DNA from: Clavaria fumosa
Taxonomy: Eukaryota > Basidiomycota > Agaricomycetes > Agaricales > Clavariaceae
Assembly (NCBI GenBank): GCA_951802425.1
Contig: OX637797.1
Location: forward strand, 3,100,001 to 3,164,000
DNA length: 64,000 bases
Direction: 5' to 3'
Shown here: positions 46,308 through 57,540 of the stretch, piece after piece
Layout of the letters: every line of letters begins with the position of its first letter
Numbering within the stretch: position 1 is the first letter of the stretch
Translations under genes and position numbers: made by a program
The notes under the pieces: generated by a model
Told to the model about the DNA's origin: nothing
The model's database searches: none
The model's input: only the letters and a program-made list of their open reading frames with translations

Positions 46308-46977
46308 ATGGCGAAATCCGCAGTAGCCCGCGCCCCGAGCGCAGAAGATCTGGCGATGTGTTGGCGCTTCACGCTCTCTGTTTCTTAGACAGCTTCGGCT
46401 CAACCGATTGGTCAAAACAGGCGACGTGAAGTATCCAATGAATCCGGAGGAACGCATGTCTTTTAAGACTGAGCAAGGAAAGGTGATTCTGACGGGCAGG
46501 TGTACGCCATTCCGCAGTGCTATAACCGCTCCCATTATCATAGCGCGTGACGCCGTATCAGTGGGCCGTGTATGACTTAGTGAAGACGATTCCGGCCGGC
46601 AAAGTCATAACCTACAAGGAAGTGTGTGTCGCCCTTGGAGAAGGCTCGCCCCGTTCAGGTATGTGGCGCTGCTTGACGTATTTTCTGGTCTTCTGAAGGT
46701 TATAACATGGCATGAAGTGGGAGGGGCGATGCGAAAGAATCCATTTGCGCCCCTCGTACCTTGCCATAGAGTTATTGCGTCGAACCTGTTCGTTGGCGGC
46801 TTCCACGGGGAGTGGGGCGTAATTAGTGGGGGTGCTGGTCACTGCAAAAGGAAGATGGAGATGCTTTCGGCAGAGGGCGTCGAACTTGACGAGGCAGGCT
46901 TTGTACGAGATCAAAACGTGCTTTGCAGACCTTCGCAGCCTGACGAAAGTCATGCGCGTAAGAAAGCGAAAATTTAG
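46308..46977 (+). CDS. MGT1: O6-alkylguanine-DNA alkyltransferase (methyltransferase)
   Basis: The protein removes alkyl groups from O6 of guanine in DNA onto its own cysteine. The catalytic core is clear: RVTPYQWAVYDLVKTIPAGK, VITYKEVCVALGEGSPRS, then after an intron VGGAMRKNPFAPLVPCHRV with the active-site Cys in PCHRV. IASNLFVGGFHGEWGVISGG follows, then a tail ending in TAG at 46975-46977. The N-terminus is less sure. An ATG at 46308 (MAKSAVARAPSAEDLAMCW) needs a small intron to reach RLNRLVKTGDVKYPMNPEER; an ATG at about 46437 or 46458 is the alternative. The gene begins 143 bp after the RFC1 stop on the same strand. It is a small, single-domain form, as in yeast. Confidence 0.87.
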
Positions 46978-47215
46978 CCTAGTTCAGTGGTTGTATCTAC
47001 AATGATATTAAATGACTCGGAGGCACTCTAATCAAAATGCTTCTGTGACTGAAGTCCACGAAGCGCCGTGATAGTGGGATACTTCGATGGGTGGAAACCT
47101 TGCCAGAGTACCACATGCAGACCGTGTTTATGAGGAATGGGGTCTAATAAGATGCAAATACAGATTGAATACGAGGCGCTCTTCTATTGCTCAGTAAAGT
47201 GGCATGAGATCCAGA

Positions 47216-48150
47216 TTAATGCCTGTTCAAGGTATCCATGACACATTGCCGAAGGAAATATTCGTGAAATCGTTCGTCCTGCGTCAACTCAGGGTGGAAA
47301 GTTGTCAGGAGGTGATTGCCTTGGCGTATTGCAACAATAGATTGGGCAGTTTGAGTATCGGGATTGTCCGTTTCTGTTGGTATCGAGGTATTGGGGGCGG
47401 GAGGACGACCCTTTGTGAGTCGTGCTATGACTTGGATATCAGGTTTTCCGTCAGCATTATGGAGTGCTAGTATGACCTGTGCGCGATCAGGGTTAGGACT
47501 CGGCGTACGTAAATAAACATGTCATCTCACTGGTGCTCGAATGAAAACTCCGTTGAATGGCCGATCAGATTCTGGCAGACCATCCAGGGCGAGTGGAGCC
47601 TCGAAAGAATCCACCTACAATGCTGGATGGTCAGCGGGTGATGTGGGAGTCTGAAAAGTTATTGGAGGTACTTGTGAACCCCATCCATTCCGAGCGATGG
47701 TGATCGACACGCCGCCTAGAAATTCTTGCCCGCCCTGTTTAGCCCCTTGCACTTCCTCCGATAGCAATATGGCACCGGCACATGTTCCCCAAACTGGCTT
47801 TCTCTTCACGAACTCACGCAAAGGCTCCAGCAGACCTGAGAAACGAGCTATTAACGCGATCGTCGTTGACTCTGGGGGGATGGTCAAGAGACAGAAGTGA
47901 GCGAGGTTGGATTTCACATGCCTCCACCTGGGATGATGAGCCCATCGCAAGGGACCAGATCTTCGGTTGTGCGAACCAAGACGACATCTACCCTATGCTT
48001 GGAGGCCAGTCTTTGTAACATCGCTTGATGCTCTGCGAAAGCACCCTGAAGAGCTGCGAAAGACGTGAATTGGCGGCAACTTGAAGATATGGGTTGTCAA
48101 TCACCTAGAATGCCAATAGTCACCTCCACTTCAAGCCTGGGATCTGCCAT
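47216..48150 (-). CDS. PDX2: Pyridoxal 5'-phosphate synthase glutaminase subunit
   Basis: The Pdx2/Sno-type class I glutaminase gives ammonia to Pdx1 for vitamin B6 synthesis. The start at 48150 gives [15 protein letters not shown], spliced to [20 protein letters not shown], then [20 protein letters not shown] and [40 protein letters not shown] holds the nucleophilic Cys. [37 protein letters not shown] and [10 protein letters not shown] follow. The last exon has [20 protein letters not shown], with the His and Glu of the triad. It ends [13 protein letters not shown] with TAA at 47218-47216. The order and all three triad residues are present. Pdx1 is not in this window. It diverges from HRP1. 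Confidence 0.93.
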
Positions 48151-48315
48151 CGCGGTAGAAAGCTTGGCGTTTGGTCGCTACTCCTACGGAGCATGGTCCC
48201 GCATATCATCATCTTGAATTCGGAATGTGTGACGCGTGACATGCGTGACGCGGGATGACAAATCTCGGCGCCGAGGCTTGTCAGTGGGCAAACTTCTTGT
48301 CTCGCAACCACCATC
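48151..48315. promoter_or_regulatory. Short divergent promoter region between PDX2 and HRP1
   Basis: Only 165 bp separate the two start codons, so both genes must share one promoter region. It contains two close copies of a gtgacgc-type motif (near 48230 and 48247). No TATA box is obvious. Confidence 0.45.
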
Positions 48316-50412
48316 ATGTCCGAAGTAGAAGATCTCGACGGCCTCTACGGCGGTAAGCTTTTCTGCATAGGAAAGCACCATAACTAAAACGTGTACATAC
48401 AATCCAGACCTATATGAGGTACCCCATTTGGAACCTCGAGACGAATCTCAAGATGATGTCCCGCCCGCATCTCACAAATTTGTGGAGGAGACTGCCCCTT
48501 CGACACAGCCGCCAGTTTCTGGTGCTGCGTCAGCGTTAAAATTGTCCACGTCGTCTCCGGCGTTCAACTCCCCACCTGCATCTGCTGCAGCCAAACGACC
48601 TGTTGATGTCAAGCCCAGTGTCCCAGCCCCAGCTCTAACAGCGCAATTGTTATCTCATACCCAACAAATTCCAACATATGAAGAAAAGCCTTCGGACCTT
48701 TACCCTGAAACTTCTCGACCAAGAATGGACGGAGGTTTTGTCCCTCTATCTGATCGTTCTGTCAGGCCGTCCGAAATGAAGGACGAAGGGTGAGTTCTGA
48801 CGATTTTTCTACGGCTGATGCCTCGTCAGTTCGCAATGTGCACGCCATCCATTGCGCTTTGCGCATTGAGATTCGTCCCTACCTGCCGTGGTAGGATGGA
48901 CCTAGATGACACCTGGGTAGTCAGTCGTCAATCGTCGTTGGTACCCAACCATGTCGACTAGGACTAGGACTAGGCTAGCGCTACAATACCTGCGTCTCGT
49001 GTCTAGTGCATGCAGACGGAGCCGTCCAAAGCACAGTCGAGTCTTTCATCTCATTTTTATCATGACTCGCTCTATTCTAGGCTACCGAGACTAATAGCAC
49101 TCCTTCGTTCTTACATATGCCGATGCTCCATCCTCGTATCGTCAACCGCGCTGCGTCTCATCTGCTACTTTCGGTCGATTTCTCACTCAGCAAAATGTTT
49201 ATCGGTGGATTGAATTGGGACACAACGGATGGTATATATATATATTATCTTACCACTTCTCCGACGTTTTCCAGTAGTGCTGAACTGTCGTTAGAATCTC
49301 TTCGAAATTACTTCTCTCAGTTTGGCAAAGTCGACGCGTGTACAATTATGCGTGACGCTGCTGGGCGCTCGCGTTGCTTCGCGTTCTTGACGTTCGAGGA
49401 CCCAGCAAGTGTCAACGCTGTCATGGTCAGAGAGCATACGCTGGACGGCAAAATTGTGCGTCAGCATATCGAAAAACCAGGCTGAGAATCGAGCGCTGAC
49501 GTGAAAACGACCCAAGATTGATCCAAAGCGCGCAATCCCACGTCAGGAGCACCAACGCGCTACCAAGCTGTTCATCGGAGGCCTGGCGGGCAGCGTCACC
49601 TCGGAATCCATGCGCGAATTCTTCTCGCAATTTGGCAAAGTTATTGATTCCACCGTTATGCTCGATCGTGAGACGGGGAGAAGCAAAGGTTTTGGTTTCG
49701 TCTCTTTCGAGGACACTAACGTTCAGCCTTTCCTTGGTTTTGGTCACCTTGAAATCGACGGTAAATTAGTGCGTGCACACTTAAAGCCCTAAAGCCTCTG
49801 AGCCCGACAATCCGACCAATGTTTTCTTTTTTTTGATGCTAGATTGACGTAAAGTTGGCTCAGCCGCGCTATCAGCGTGACACATATCAAGAATCCGGAG
49901 ATGACTACAGTGGGAATGCAGGAATGGGAAGGGGCAGAGGAGGTGGTGGCGGTGGCGGTGCAGGCGGTTACACTGGGATGCAGGGAGGTAACTTCGGCGG
50001 TCCGGGTACAGGAGGCGCTGCGGGCAACACGCCGTTCGACCCGCAAGCACTCGCGGCGCTGTACACGCGCATGTTCCAGATCACTGGCGGGGCCCAGATG
50101 AATCCAATGATGGGGATGAACCCGATGCTCGCGGGCGGGATGGGCATGGGTGCGGGGATGGGCATGGGCATGGGTCGCGGGATGGGTATGGGTATGGGTG
50201 TCGGCATGGGTCCTGGTGTCGGCATGAACCCTGGTGCGATGGGCAGAGGTGGCGGCGCGGCGGGCGGGATGGGCCCCATGATGACTCAAAATATCCCCAA
50301 GGGTCCTAGAGGTGCTCCCACTGGCCCTGGTGGGGTGGGCATGGGAGCGGGTGTTGGGCCCCAGAGAGTTGGGCAGAGAGGACAGCATAATTATCACCCG
50401 TATGCCCGCTGA
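48316..50412 (+). CDS. HRP1: RNA-binding protein Hrp1/Nab4-like, two RRMs
   Basis: Hrp1 is the cleavage factor IB subunit that binds the polyadenylation enhancer in pre-mRNA. The start gives MSEVEDLDGLYG, followed by a disordered, Pro/Ser-rich exon up to 48790 and a long intron of about 400 nt. RRM1 reads KMFIGGLNWDTTD, then ESLRNYFSQFGKVDACTIMR and FAFLTFEDPASVNAVM. The linker DPKRAIPR joins RRM2, KLFIGGLAGSVTSESMREFF and TGRSKGFGFVSFEDTNV, ending GHLEIDGKLIDVKLAQPRYQ. RNP1 and RNP2 motifs are intact in both. The C-terminal tail from 49900 is Gly/Met-rich, with runs of GMGMG. The stop TGA is at 50410-50412. RNA14, whose yeast product binds Hrp1, lies 3.2 kb downstream. The call is firm at family level; some hnRNP A/B-type proteins share this layout. 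Confidence 0.88.
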
Positions 50413-50544
50413 AGGGAATTCGCTTTTCGTTTTTCTTATAGTCTTGCAGTTTTTCCCAGCAGAAGGTGGCTGGGGCTAAGCGATTCACACGCTTTGTATT
50501 TCGATAAGTAATACAAATACAACGTCGATTATTTCTTTTCGCGC

Positions 50545-53078
50545 TCATTTCATTGGCACATCGACGAAGGCACACCGTTCCCAACCTAGAACCTCGCCTT
50601 GATCCGTGGTGCCTTGCACGTAGAACCTCGCCAAGGCCGTATCCGCTGGAATATCCGGGAGGCACTCGGGATTGACGCGGAACATATTTGCCAAATCTTC
50701 GTAGCCTGAAGTGCCGACGAAGGTGGCTTTCTCGGGGCCCATGGCTGTAGTTGATGTCGTCGTAGAGGTCTCAAAGTACACGTTGAAAAACAAGAACTGC
50801 GACAGCGGGTCGTCGGTGGGCTGAGAGGAAGACATAGACACATCCCATGTCAAGCTGCCCGCAAGACGTTTTTTGGTCCCGGGCGGTGAAGTAGTAGGGG
50901 AGGACGGCTTGAAGGCCACCGACAGGATGCGCGAGAGCGGCGAACCACCTGCGGATGACAACGAAGGGAACACGTTGATCTGCCCGAGAAGGACAGAGAA
51001 CTTGTACGACGTCGTTGTCTTGAAGCTGAGGACGAGGCCCAAAGACCCACGCACGGGCGTGCCGTCCGACGCGGCGGTCCCAACGCTGAACCGGGTCGAC
51101 AACTTCATCCACCCAAGAGGCAGGTCGACGCGACTGGCCGCACCGGGTGTGATGACAATCGGGCGCGGATCGCCCGGTTTGGCTTGCTTGACGGAGAGGC
51201 TGACGTCGATATCGATGTGCGAACCAGGGAGCTTCAGCACTAGCGTGGCACCGTATGACTGTCTTTCGGTGAGTGACAGTGATTGTACCGGAAGCCAGAG
51301 GCGGGAGGGCATGTCCGATCCAGAGCCAATGAAGGCGAGTTCAACGGAGCTGCCACTGTTCCACGCATCGGTCTTGTTGAGGGCACATGATGCGTTGGGA
51401 AGGGGGCCCTGTTTGTCGGCTCCCTCTAAAGCCAAGGTCGGACGCGGCCACAGGAGGTCGCCAAGGCCCGTCTGCTTGTTCATGTCCGTCCATCCTTTCT
51501 CAAGCTGCAGGACCTTCATCCCCTGCACGAACCACGCCTCACCGATGCCAGGACAGAACGACACGTGCAGTGGAAAACGAGCCGGGTCCGGCGGGGTGCG
51601 TCCTTCAAAGAAGCTCACGAGCGGGACAAATGCGCCGTCTGAGCACGGGGGATGCTCGCCTGGCCGGAGCGGCGGCATAGGCGGCACGGACACGATCTGT
51701 TTGGGATCGGCAGGGCCAACCCACAGCGTAGATTCGCGCGCCCACCACGCGTCCCAATTCCATCCCGGCGTGTTCTCCATGGTCTCCCATGTCCAGCCCT
51801 GCCCAAACAATGCAACGCTCAGACCGAGGGTCGGTGGGTCGATGTGCTTTATGGCTCTGTAACATCCTAACCCCCCGCCGCCATGGCAGCCCCGTCCCCA
51901 GACATCGACGCCGGTATAAATATCGCGAACTGTGAGAGGGCCAGTGACAGAAGATGCGTTCTTCTTGAGTACGTCCGAGGGGATGCTCCGGAAGAAATCG
52001 ACGGACTGGCGGGGATAGGGATATGGCCACTGGCAATCCGATCTCAAGTTGAGACAACAGGAACAACGCAGGGAGAACACTCACGAAGTAATTAGTAAAG
52101 AAGCCAGTCGAAGGCAGGAAGAAGGGAAGATTGGAACTATTGAGCTTGTCCTGCCAGGCAAGCTGTCCAGTGGAGGTAACACTGTCGTACCTACCCCGGA
52201 GCGTCAGTTGGTGGGAATTGATTTTGGACAAACACTCAGACCATATGACCTGCGCATGCGGCCCAACCTTCTCAAGGAGTTGGGTGCGAAGTAGCATGAT
52301 CCACGCCGCAAGAGCTCTAGCTTGTTCCGACCCGCCGGCGAGACGGCATTCGAAATTAAGCAAATAACCGTCGAAGCGCCGCTGGACCGCAAGGTCCGCG
52401 AGGACCTGCGCATAGTGTGGCGACGGCGGAGTACCAGCCGAAATCTGGGGAAGAGCGGGGCGGGTTGTAGAAGGTGGCAATCCGCCGCGGATGAGACGAA
52501 GGCAGTCCGCCTCCGCGTCACCTTCGAAAATCCTGATGCCTCGTTTTAGTATTGCATCAAGTGATAAGAGGTTGTGCAGACAATGTTCCAAGCATGGGTA
52601 CCCCCTGCCTATGAGCGGCCGTTATCCACCCCGTCGGAGGAATAGTGACTCGATCGTGAGTGAAGCTGAGGTTTGTGACATCCAGTATGAAGCGACGTTG
52701 AGACGTGTACACTCACTAGACAAAGGTATCGCACAAAGACCAAAAATTGAACGTGTATGCGAGGGTGCAGGGCCCATCGACATGTCCGTTCTTTATAGAG
52801 CAAGTCAAAAAGACGACAGTATGATCAAGAACACCCAACCAAGCTCACCTTGTAGTCGTGACACACCTTACAGACGATTTCAGCACCAGAAAAAAAAAGA
52901 ATGCAAATCAAATCGGCCTCACCAGCAGCTTTCCACGCTGTGATTTGATAGCAGGGCGAGGCTTAAATGGCAGGGCGGAGCTCAGCTGTTGATGAGGAAC
53001 GTTGACCCAGGCGTCGAGTTCGGCTAAAGACTTGAAATGGCCTCTAACGGGCACATCATTTGACGCACGGACAGGCAT
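50545..53078 (-). CDS. Endo-beta-N-acetylglucosaminidase, GH85 family, cytosolic type
   Basis: GH85 enzymes cut between the two core GlcNAc residues of N-glycans. The start at 53078 gives MPVRASNDVPVRGHFKSLAE without a signal peptide, as expected for the cytosolic enzyme. Exons add QRGKLLVCHDYK, NGHVDGPCTLAYTFNFWSLC, DTFVYFTHDRVTIPPTGWIT, AAHRQGVPMLGTLIFEGDAE and a catalytic stretch, RRFDGYLLNFECRL (the conserved Glu). After it come YDSVTSTGQLAWQDKLN, PFFLPSTGFFTNYFW and DVWGRGCHGGGGLG. GQGWTWETMENTPGWNWDAW and SFCPGIGEAWFVQGMK end the barrel. The C-terminal half is beta-rich, like the jelly-roll modules of this family. It ends with TGA at 50547-50545. The gene is convergent with HRP1 (132 bp between stops) and divergent from RNA14. 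Confidence 0.92.
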
Positions 53079-53638
53079 CGTCTAGGTCTAGGGTTGTGGT
53101 GGTTGGGATTGGGATTGGGGAGTAGAGAGGGGGCCCAAGATCATGATAAGACGCAGTATTTATGCGCGAACGACTGACTGTTTCAGCTTATGTAGCATGC
53201 ACTGTGGAGTTGTTCTCCCGCTAGCCTCCGCCGAATGGGTAAAGCATCTCCCCCTTCATAAATCCGGTTTGATAGCTCACAAGTGAATCAATACAAATGT
53301 AAGACCTTTCGGTCACTACGAGTGTATTCAAAATATCAAACTTGGATGGACACATGACTACAGTAACTAATAAAAATCTTGGTTTCAGCGGCTTTATTTC
53401 ACACCCTTTGCGTTGCAACAATTCTTACCATGGGTAAGTACGTTATACAATCCAATCCAATGCATTATCAAATAGGTTACGAGACTGTAGTGTAGTGTAA
53501 TTGTCTTTCGCTTCTGTGACCGTGAGACTTTTTTTCGTCAGCGAAACGCGCTCCTTTGTGGCTTTGGCTTGAACTCAGCTTGAACTTGAACCGCCGTCGT
53601 TGGGGTTTGGAGAAAACGACAAGTTCAGGTACTGGGCC

Positions 53639-56600
53639 ATGTCTGAACCTCCAACGACTGACTCCAACGCTGAACGCGACACGGCTGAGCCGGTCATCGA
53701 ACCTGACAAAACCGAACTTGATACCGCTCAAATCCTCAACGATCTCGAACAGCACCCTCCGACCGAACCAAATACCCAAGAGCAACAGGTTGCCCTAGCT
53801 GCGAGCACGGAAGCGCAGCCGTCGCCATCTGCGCCACCTGCGCCGCCTTCAGAGTGGCAAATCATTCGTGACAAGCTTGGTAAAAACCCGTATGATCCCG
53901 GGGACTGGAATAAACTGGTCGACCTCGCGGAAAATAAAGGAGACTTGGAGCGCATCAAGGAGACTTATGAGTCTCTGCTTGAAGTCTATCCCAATACTGT
54001 ATGCATGCTCGTCCTTCCAAAGAGGCGCCTCCGTTTGTTTGACAATGATGCATGATCTGGCCAGTCCGCTGCCCAAATCGCATATTTAAACCATTACCTC
54101 CGTCCACCATACTTCACGCTCGCGGGCAATGCATTCAAGAGATTCCTCAAAACGTCACCATGCGTAGATTTGTGGAAATTTTACCTCACATACGTCAGGT
54201 CAAGCGAGAACCCTTTTTCTACACTGCCGCATCTAATGTATCGTGCAGGCGGCTGAATACCAGTCCGGAGACGCGCGACGACGTCAGAATGGCATATGAG
54301 TTCGCGCTCAAACATGTTGGTCACGACAAAGACAGCGGAGAGCTTTGGAGTGACTACATACAATTCCTAAAAGCTGGAGAGGCGCGCCATACTCTTACTA
54401 TCATTGTTCTCTGGCTCAACATTCACATAGACGACATCGACATGGGAAGAACAGCAAAAGATGGACGCCATCCGCAAAGCTTACCATCGCGCGGTGCAGA
54501 TCCCGCTCGACAATGTCGAAAGGCTCTGGCAGGAGATGGAGGCGTTCGAGAACAACCTGAATAAAATCACTGTAAGACATAGCCCGAAAGGTCCATTCCT
54601 ATCTGATCCCATTGGTTTCGCAGGCTAAAAAGTTCATGGCCGACTTATCGCCATCCAAAGTCCAGGCTGTCACAGTGCTCCGTGCCCTGCAAAAACATTT
54701 ATCTCCGCTCTACCCGCCACCTCCCTCTTCAGTGTCTTCGCGGCAAACTATCTACCTCCCGCCATTACCTACATTCAGCCCCGGCGAACGAGCCCTTGTT
54801 GGATTATGGAAGAATTATCTAAAATGGGAAGAAAGCAATCCGCTTGAGATTGAGGAGAAAGACAAAGCCACTCTCACCGCAAGAATCCAGGGCGTATACA
54901 AGCGAGCGTTAATTCGTATGCGGTTCTATAGTGAAATCTGGTGCGGTTCCTGTCAAGTAAGGACGCACGTATCCTCAATACCCACTTTTTGCAGGTATAT
55001 GGCTTTTGTTTGGACCAGTTCTGTCGGAAAGCAGGAGGAGGCTATCAACATACTTAAGGCAGGAATCGAGGCGAACCCATCTAGGTAATCGTAACTCGGT
55101 GGCAGTTTCTGCCTCACATCTCATTGCCTTGCGTCCTCGCGTTGCTACAGCTTCCTCCTGAACTTCGCGTTCATCGAAATCCTCGAGACGAAGAAGGAAT
55201 ATGCCGAAGTACACTCTGTATACGAAAAGTTCCTAAACACCCTCCAGGCGAACCTCAATACCATCGAAGCTCGTACAAAGAATGGTGATCCCGGACCCGT
55301 ACAGTCCAATCACGCTTCTAGCACCAATCCTGTGACTGGAAATGGGGCCACAGCGTTGGAGGGTGTGCATTCGAATAATTCGTCGTTTATGACGCAAAGC
55401 TCCGACGACCGACCCCCCCATGTTAAAGCGCTATCAGAACCGAAACGGGAGTATGGCTTGGTATACATCATGTATATGCGATTTGCGAGACGCGCGGAAG
55501 GCCTCAAGTCATCCAGAGCGGTGTTTGGAAAGGCGAGAAGGGATAAATGGATTTCATGGGAAGTATACGAAGCTTCAGGTCAGCGTAATATGCCCCTTTC
55601 ACCTCTGCGTCATGGACTGAGGCTTTCACAGCTTTGATGGAGTATCATGTCACAAAAGCCACGGAAGTGGCGAGTCGAATCTTTGAGAAGGGCCTCGAAT
55701 TGTTCGGAGACGAAGTGAACTACGTCCTACGCTATCTGGGATTTTTGATTTCCGTCAATGACAATAACAGTTAGTCCCCTCCCTTAATGGGTTCCGGTAA
55801 AAGCTCAGGCAGCTTCGACTGTTTTCAGATGCGCGAGCGCTCTTCGAACGCGTGATCGGTAACTTCTCTCCTGAGAGTGCAAGGCCATTATGGGAGCGTT
55901 GGGCGCGATACGAGTATCAGTACGGCGACCTCGAGGCCGCCCAAAAGTTGGAGAAGCGCATAGCGGAAGTCTACCCCAACGGTATGCATCGCTCAAAGCC
56001 CAGTCCTCTTTGTTATTCTCCTTCCCAATTGCTGATGGGTCGCAGATCCGCCCATTAAACGCTTCGCCCAGCGGCACACGTACCTGGGCACGGATGCCAT
56101 CGCCGCGCGAGACCTCGGTTTTGCCATCGCGCGTCATGTAAACGCAAGTGGGTCGCTCAGCCCTGTCGGGTCGCTCGGGCGCACCGAGACACAGCAGTCG
56201 CTGCTCTCTGTCACCAAGGAGCCGACGCCGGTACTACCACCCGCACCGAGCAACAAGCGCGGATCATCGCCGGATCGCAAGGATCCGCGCCCGGACTATG
56301 GCCCTCCGCACAAGAGGTCGAGGCCGCTGTCACCGCCGCCGCCACCGCCACCACCAGCCCGCGATCGGGATAGATGGGATGGACCCCCGCCGAGAAGGGG
56401 GAGATTTGCCAGCCCAGCCGGGTGGGAGAAAGAGAGGGACAGGGACAGGGACTTCCCTCCACCGAGGCGGGGTGAGAGGGACGAGGAGAAACCTACGGTA
56501 CTACCCGGTGTCATCTCCTGGTTCGTGGGTTTGCTGCCTGCTCCAAGCGTTTTCGATGGTGAGGAACATTCTTCCGCTGTTGCGCTCATCTGCAACCGAG

Positions 56601-56857
56601 TTAAAAATGCAATCTGACTTGACAAGGCCCCGTGTTTCGTACGGACGATTTGCTCATGCTGTTCCGGAACGCCGTCATTCCGAGTACGAGCGGTGGCGTG
56701 AGGGCGCGGTCGCCACCACCGCCGCCTAGAAGTGAGTGACCTAATCAATCCCTTCCGTCACAACTAGCTCACGATGCGGACCATAGGCGGACGACCACCG
56801 CCGGACTATGGGCCTTACCAAGGTCCAGGAGGTGGACGTGGTGGCCGACGGCATTAA
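53639..56857 (+). CDS. RNA14: mRNA 3'-end processing protein Rna14 (HAT-repeat, CstF-77 type)
   Basis: Rna14 is the scaffold subunit of cleavage factor IA that joins Rna15 and Pcf11 and binds Hrp1. The start at 53639 gives [14 protein letters not shown], then a disordered lead and HAT repeats from [20 protein letters not shown] on. Exons read [116 protein letters not shown] and [20 protein letters not shown]. The C-terminus has [20 protein letters not shown] and [15 protein letters not shown], the segment that binds Rna15 (monkeytail). It ends with a Gly/Pro-rich tail and TAA at 56855-56857. About ten introns. The fit to the whole family is good. Confidence 0.93.
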
Positions 56858-57540
56858 GCCTGCCCACCTGTTATGGTGAAATCGTTGATTGTTGCTGAGA
56901 CAATACGTGTACATGTTTCGTCCTTTTGGACGCCTCCGCTTGGGCTAGTGGGAAGCCTTTGGATACCTAGGCTGTCCTCTTGGCGCTCTGCGTGCCAGTA
57001 CATTGACACCGTTTGATCGCTTATTAGTACATTTAGATTAGACCTATGTCGTGAGCTCGCGCAGCGTCAATATTTGACCATCACAACATTGCACCGTCCG
57101 TCCATGCATGTCATGTGTGGTACTGCCAGCAATTCCTAAAACTAGCTTTTGCCAGTGATCGAACCACTTAGACTCTCCAGTCAGCCTCGGCGAGCAAGTT
57201 CGAGTCGATTCCAAAGCCCTGATGAAAGGAAGTTTCAAGAAATGATGCTTTTATTCAATTACTGTAAAATCACACCCAAGGTGTACATTCCTGCAATACA
57301 GGGCCATGTTCCACGCCAGATGGTCCGTGCGGATGGGTCATCTAGATGGCTGTCTTAGTTGCTTCCTTGTTGCCTTGTTGGCTGTATTGCTGCCTTGAAA
57401 CTGCCTTGTACAAGAACCTGAACCTACTTGGACAAGTCAGTGTCTTGTATGCCTTTTTGACTTGCTTTGACTTGTTTGACTTGTTCAAGGCACACAGGAC
57501 ACTTGTAGAAGTGCTGAGATCAACACCCCACAGCAGAGCA
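56858..57540. other. Intergenic with a low-complexity CTTGTT/CTTGACTT stretch
   Basis: No gene is supported. Between 57355 and 57490 the sequence is dominated by repeats of cttg with gtt and act (such as gccttgttgg, tgacttgctttgacttg). This looks like a small decayed simple-sequence or element fragment. The rest should hold the promoter of the next gene. Confidence 0.45.

Noticed and set aside
49789..50397. 202-codon minus-strand frame rich in His/Thr/Ala
   Set aside because: It mirrors the Gly/Met repeat tail of the Hrp1-like gene and is not an independent gene.
50873..51862. 329-codon plus-strand open frame
   Set aside because: It is an antisense shadow of the GH85 gene, whose minus-strand frame has clear conserved motifs.
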